Shown here piece after piece: positions 51,472 to 55,142 of a DNA stretch of 55,142 nucleotides. Position numbers and translations under genes: made by a program. The notes below the pieces were generated by a model. The model worked only from the letters and a program-made list of their open reading frames with translations, was not told the DNA's origin and made no database searches. Each line of letters begins with the position of its first letter. Positions within the stretch are counted from its first letter, which is position 1. This stretch comes from an uncultured Eubacterium sp. GTDB lineage: Bacteria > Bacillota > Clostridia > Lachnospirales > Lachnospiraceae. The DNA is taken from NCBI GenBank assembly GCA_910585745.1, contig CAJUFM010000010.1, positions 1 through 55,142 of the forward strand, written 5' to 3'.

Positions 51472-52329
51472 TCACTTGACCGTAACAACTCCACCATACT
51501 CAAATTCCTTGACCAATGGATGACTGTCGTATGGTTCACCCAGAAAATAGCTGGTATCTTTTTCCAGATACTTCTTCTCATGTTCATAAATATCTGGTTC
51601 CTTAAAACAGGATACAGAACTATCCCCTACCTTCACCTTCTTCATCTTGTTTTCACGGATCAATGCATCATAAAATTCCCTTTGCCCACCTGTGATCACA
51701 TCTCTGTATGTCACAAACAGTTTATGGGTATCTGTTCTCACCACACCCTCAGGATCAATGATATTCCCTGTCATAGGCAAATGATACCGGTAAGGAACCC
51801 TGACGCATTCTTCCACATAATGAAGATGCGTATTACAAACCAATTCGTCTGCCCCTAAAAAGGCAATCCGCACATTATCTGTATTGTGAAGACGATCATA
51901 AAAACTTCCTTTACCCAGAGAGCTGTCTCCGCTCACTTCCGCCAGAGCTTTATTTTCTCCGACTACGCACACCGACAAAAGCGGGTCCAGCGAGCGAAGG
52001 GAATCCTCTCTTTTTCTTACATATTCATTCAGTATCCCCATAGATGATCTGGAATTTTTCACATCATAATCTTCGTTATTGGCAAAACTAAAAGTAAAGG
52101 TTGGAAAAACAAGAGTCTTAACTCCCAGCTGGCAAATTAGATCATACATGATCTCACACAATTCTCTGCGTTTCATCCCTTTTGCCAAGGTCCCAAAATT
52201 CATCGCCGTATGCAGTAAAAGGACATCGCATTTATCTGCATCTACTGCCAGCAGAGCCTCCAGAATATCTCCATATGTAACCTTTCCATCCTCACAATAA
52301 AAAAGTTCTAAATCATGATCGAATTTCAC
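51472..52329 (-). CDS. AAC(3)-fold N-acetyltransferase-like protein
   Basis: 285 residues of the aminoglycoside 3-N-acetyltransferase (Antibiotic_NAT) family: DVLLLHTAM near residue 36, a TLVFPTFTFSF stretch, SSMGILNEYVRK, and a HYVEECVRVPYRY-type motif where the active site His/Glu lies. Family members also acetylate sugars in surface polymer or antibiotic synthesis, so an enzyme for a cluster-specific amine is more likely than drug resistance. The start is GTG at 52329 with a GGAGG site. It sits between the two acyl carrier genes. Confidence 0.75.
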   Translation of the reverse strand: MKFDHDLELFYCEDGKVTYGDILEALLAVDADKCDVLLLHTAMNFGTLAKGMKRRELCEIMYDLICQLGVKTLVFPTFTFSFANNEDYDVKNSRSSMGILNEYVRKREDSLRSLDPLLSVCVVGENKALAEVSGDSSLGKGSFYDRLHNTDNVRIAFLGADELVCNTHLHYVEECVRVPYRYHLPMTGNIIDPEGVVRTDTHKLFVTYRDVITGGQREFYDALIRENKMKKVKVGDSSVSCFKEPDIYEHEKKYLEKDTSYFLGEPYDSHPLVKEFEYGGVVTVK

Positions 52330-52411
52330 AACTATCTACCTCCATTTTCCTCCCTTATAACCTCTACTTTTATAACAGGGAGCAATTTACCATTTTTTCA
52401 GCAATACTGGA

Positions 52412-52642
52412 TCATTCATTACGTTCCTCGAAAGCGGCCATCAAATCACCTACTGTCTTATAACCCGATATCTCTTCCGCTTTAGGGTAACGGTCAAACT
52501 TTTCGTTGATCATAGAAATGACAGAAAGCACTGCTACGGAATCCCAATTTTCCAGATCCTCCAAAACAGTTTCTGGCGTCAGTTCTTCTACTTCCATTTC
52601 CAGACTCTCTGCAATACATTCCATTTTTTCCTCATTCGACAT
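52412..52642 (-). CDS. Acyl carrier protein 2
   Basis: A 76-residue acidic protein with phosphopantetheine Ser35 in NWDSVAVLSV. This NWDS variant is common for carriers used with stand-alone adenylation or ligase enzymes rather than with fatty acid synthase. It lies between the acyl-AMP ligase (upstream) and the AAC(3)-fold gene. Start follows AGGAG. A second carrier in the same operon points to two separately loaded acyl units. Confidence 0.85.
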   Translation of the reverse strand: MSNEEKMECIAESLEMEVEELTPETVLEDLENWDSVAVLSVISMINEKFDRYPKAEEISGYKTVGDLMAAFEERNE

Positions 52643-52710
52643 AATAAAATCTCCTTTCAGATCTTCCTTAAATAATATTTATTCAAATGACAATAGTCAC
52701 TTAAATACCA

Positions 52711-54117
52711 TCAAATATCTTTGTTTAACAGCTGATACTGTTTCTTGCCTGCCTCGTTTTTCGGTATTTCCTTCCTATACTTCACTTCAAAAGCATGGGG
52801 ATTCAGCTTTGTCTTCTCAGAAATAAACTGGTTCACATCCTCTAAACGGGATTGATCTGTCACAAAGATCTGCATATGATCATCTGAGCCAACACAGGCA
52901 CACTCCAGGGTCTGAAACTCTCCCTGTATCATTCTCTCGCACTCGTCCAGATTCACACGGTTTCCATATATTTTTAAAAATCTCTTTTTCCGTCCTACAA
53001 TATAGTAGTAACCATCTTCATCAAACTCCGCCATATCTCCCGTCACCAATACACCGTGGCGCTCATCCCCTTTTGTCAGATCGGCAGGGCACTCTGCATA
53101 TCCCAGTGTTACATTCGGCCCCTCATAAACAAGTTCCCCGGTTATATGGGGCTTTTTTACCTTCGTTCCATCCACATCGATCAGATAAAATCTGCCCTTG
53201 GGAATGGCGATCCCCATGCTCCCGTATTTTTCGAGGGATTTCTGATAAGGAAGATAGGACATCCGGGCGGTCGCCTCGGTCTGCCCGTACATGACATAAA
53301 ACCGTTTCCCCGTTTCTTCCGCATACTCCGCAAATTCTTTATGCAGTTCGGGCAGCAGCTTTCCCCCAGCCTGGGTCATATAGCGGAGGGAAGGCAGATC
53401 CATCCGGAAAAAACGTAATTTTTTCAACATCTCGTAAGTATAGGGAACTCCCACCACTGACGTCGCTTTTTCTTTTCTGAAAAAATCCCAAAACCCCCTC
53501 TGGGCATAACTGGTTTCCGTCATGAGGATCGTTGCCCCCATCAGCAGATGGCTGTTGATCACAGACAGACCATAGGTATAATTCATAGGAAGCATGGTAA
53601 TCGGTCTCTCTGTCTCATCCAGCTCCAGATAGGCGGCAATTGATCTGGCATTTTCCTCCAGATTTGTATAGGACTGGCGCACAAGCTTTGGACTTCCTGT
53701 GGAACCGGAGGTGGTAAGAAGAAGCGCCAGATCTTCATGTATCTCTTTTTTTTCCCGCTCAAAGGAAAGCAGGACGTAACCATATCTTTCACAGATACTC
53801 TTTCCCCCAAACTGCTGCTTCTGTTCAGCGGGAACCCACAAATAATCCGGCTGGTAGGTTTCCAAAAGATACGTCATAAGCTCCTGGTCCAGACGGTCAC
53901 TCAGTAAAAGCGGCACCACCCTGGCGGACAGAAAAGCAACGTAGCCAGCCAGCGCCCCTATTGTGTTCCGGCACAGGGAGAAGACCAGCGAAGAAGGTTT
54001 CATGATCCCGGCCAGCTTCCCACAAAATTCTGCCAGCCCTCCATAAGTAAGGGAAGAACCGTCCTCCTGCAGGGCAGCTGTTCTTTCCTTTTTTACCTTA
54101 TCTATTGACAAAAACAT
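52711..54117 (-). CDS. Acyl-AMP ligase (ANL family)
   Basis: 468 residues with the ANL motifs LLTTSGSTGSPKL (phosphate loop), MYGQTEATARM (adenine region), VTGDMAEFDEDGYYYIVGRKKR (hinge region) and a final Lys near the C-terminus (EAGKKQYQ). The enzyme is expected to activate a carboxylic acid as AMP ester and to pass it to the adjacent ACP2 or CoA. The substrate pocket cannot be read by eye. Start ATG follows AAAGGAATGG. It lies 28 bases after the LuxC-type gene in the same direction. Confidence 0.8.
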   Translation of the reverse strand: MFLSIDKVKKERTAALQEDGSSLTYGGLAEFCGKLAGIMKPSSLVFSLCRNTIGALAGYVAFLSARVVPLLLSDRLDQELMTYLLETYQPDYLWVPAEQKQQFGGKSICERYGYVLLSFEREKKEIHEDLALLLTTSGSTGSPKLVRQSYTNLEENARSIAAYLELDETERPITMLPMNYTYGLSVINSHLLMGATILMTETSYAQRGFWDFFRKEKATSVVGVPYTYEMLKKLRFFRMDLPSLRYMTQAGGKLLPELHKEFAEYAEETGKRFYVMYGQTEATARMSYLPYQKSLEKYGSMGIAIPKGRFYLIDVDGTKVKKPHITGELVYEGPNVTLGYAECPADLTKGDERHGVLVTGDMAEFDEDGYYYIVGRKKRFLKIYGNRVNLDECERMIQGEFQTLECACVGSDDHMQIFVTDQSRLEDVNQFISEKTKLNPHAFEVKYRKEIPKNEAGKKQYQLLNKDI

Positions 54118-54145
54118 AGCGCACCATTCCTTTCTTCCAACGGTT

Positions 54146-55142
54146 CTATGTGATAACCCGGCTCAACTGTTCTATGATATCGTAACCATCCCAGACAACA
54201 TCCATATCCAGCGTCTTTCCAAAGGGGACAATGCGGTCTATTCCACAAACCTGTTTTTCCACAAGCTGCCGCCGGATCTGTTCCTGATCCATCCCATAAC
54301 AGGCGCATGTCTGGATCTTTTCATCCGACATTTTTTCCAGCCAGTTCCAGTCACTGACCTGCGTCTGAAAAAACAGCCCAAACTTTCCCCTGCAGCCCGT
54401 CAGCTCTTCTGGCAGCTCTTCCAATGTACATACATAGAGCAGGTTTTCATATCTTTGACAGGCAGATAAACATTGGTGATCTATGATCCAATCACATAAC
54501 AGACTGTATTTGCCACTTGCTTTTATATCTTCCAGATCATACTTTGCTGCAGTCTCTGCCACCGCATCCCAGAATCTTTTCTGTATTTTCACAGCGTTCT
54601 CATCTGTCATATCCTTCTCCCGCATCCATAAAATCATATGTGGAGAAGAACAGGCATTCTGGTCCATGAGATAGGTATCATTATAAAAATCCACAGCCAG
54701 TCTCTTTAATGCCTCCGGGGCTATCTCTTTTAATGCCTCCAGAGACAGAATACCAATGGAATAGCGGTCAGCAAAGGTAAGCTCATTACTTCGCGGCGGC
54801 AGTACAGCTTTCCGCACCTCGCATATGGTGCGGTCCCCGCCCCAGATCACCCGGCTGTTACATCGCACTGAAAACTCTGCTGTGATCTCTTCATCCCTCT
54901 TGTACCGGACAAAGCAGGTCCGCTCCGCCAATACAGAGAATCTTTCCAACTCCATGAGCCCCTGCAGTACCCGGCAGGCACATTCCACCTGGGGAAACGG
55001 TTTTGAAGGCACCCGGACAATATTAGAATTTCCTGCCAGAAGGCCAAATACATAAGTATACAGGCAGTTCACCGGAACATTAGAGGGTGCGATATGAAAT
55101 ACGGTCCCTCTGCCAAGCAGGATACGTCCCCTGTTCCTGGAT
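54146..55142 (-). CDS. LuxC-type acyl reductase (5' end cut by right edge)
   Basis: The open frame runs beyond the right edge. About 332 residues are visible, starting inside the conserved GRGTVFHIAPSNVPVN stretch. The Rossmann-like first part follows. The catalytic region is NACSSPHMI with the Cys that carries the acyl group. The C-terminal segment IDRIVPFGKTLDMD is typical of the LuxC family (acyl-CoA reductase, PF05893). LuxC enzymes reduce acyl-CoA or acyl-ACP to an aldehyde using NADPH. No luciferase genes (luxAB) are visible here. The reduced product probably feeds the acyl-carrier pathway of the genes downstream. Confidence 0.85.
   Translation of the reverse strand, partial: SRNRGRILLGRGTVFHIAPSNVPVNCLYTYVFGLLAGNSNIVRVPSKPFPQVECACRVLQGLMELERFSVLAERTCFVRYKRDEEITAEFSVRCNSRVIWGGDRTICEVRKAVLPPRSNELTFADRYSIGILSLEALKEIAPEALKRLAVDFYNDTYLMDQNACSSPHMILWMREKDMTDENAVKIQKRFWDAVAETAAKYDLEDIKASGKYSLLCDWIIDHQCLSACQRYENLLYVCTLEELPEELTGCRGKFGLFFQTQVSDWNWLEKMSDEKIQTCACYGMDQEQIRRQLVEKQVCGIDRIVPFGKTLDMDVVWDGYDIIEQLSRVIT

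Noticed and set aside
51472..52329. Aminoglycoside resistance gene
   Set aside because: Family membership alone does not show resistance, and the position between two ACP genes points to biosynthesis.
54146..55142. Bioluminescence (lux) operon
   Set aside because: A LuxC-type reductase is present, but no luciferase alpha/beta genes (luxAB) or transferase LuxD are visible in the window.

Overview
The window looks like the chromosome of a motile, endospore-forming member of the Clostridia, most likely a gut-type Lachnospiraceae. This is inferred from gene content and style, not from a marker gene: a GerW-family sporulation protein, a LysM spore-coat-like protein, flagellin, a fused BadF/BcrA-type activase with DUF2229, an FtsA-like protein with a long C-terminal extension, cdaA-cdaR, frequent GGAGG ribosome binding sites and many GTG/TTG starts. 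There are no rRNA or tRNA genes, CRISPR arrays, integrases or transposases that I can recognise.

Layout. 1-943 is the 5' part of a membrane chemoreceptor-like gene. 1072-1605 is a NUDIX hydrolase beside the C-terminal remnant of a PepD-type dipeptidase, followed by about 0.9 kb of gene-poor, hairpin-rich DNA. 2741-11010 is a leftward series: polA, coaE, an FtsA-like ATPase, a WalJ-like metallo-beta-lactamase-fold protein, an ACT-domain protein and a UPF0210 protein. A pair of tandem palindromic repeats lies between coaE and the FtsA-like gene. fakA-like and asp23-like genes follow. 13842-18767 encodes a giant flagellin of 1641 residues with about eleven repeated insert modules. To its right lie rpmB, gerW/ytfJ, a DUF2953 gene and two unknown genes. 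Next come a 1062-residue double GT-C glycosyltransferase, a rhomboid-fold protein with a zinc ribbon, a CorA transporter and a LysM protein.

28892-33121 (plus strand) is a 1409-residue activase/dehydratase-like iron-sulfur protein. It is followed by an unknown gene, leuA, and a four-gene c-di-AMP operon (two unknown membrane proteins, cdaA, cdaR). 39923-42112 (plus strand) is a secreted GH43 enzyme with its own promoter and structured leader. 42250-47520 is a signalling operon made of a hybrid histidine kinase with two receiver domains, a solute-binding lipoprotein and a second lipoprotein. From 47752 to the right edge runs an eight-gene acyl-carrier-protein cluster: a LuxC-type acyl reductase (cut by the edge), an acyl-AMP ligase, ACP, an AAC(3)-fold acetyltransferase, ACP, a KAS III-like synthase, a GNAT-like protein and an adenylation-domain protein. 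It ends at a clear terminator.

The most unusual items are the giant modular flagellin with its long structured leader, and the ACP/LuxC/KAS III cluster, whose product I cannot name. A link between the two, such as flagellar or surface glycan modification, is only a hypothesis. The remaining genes are mostly ordinary housekeeping genes in arrangements common in this family.
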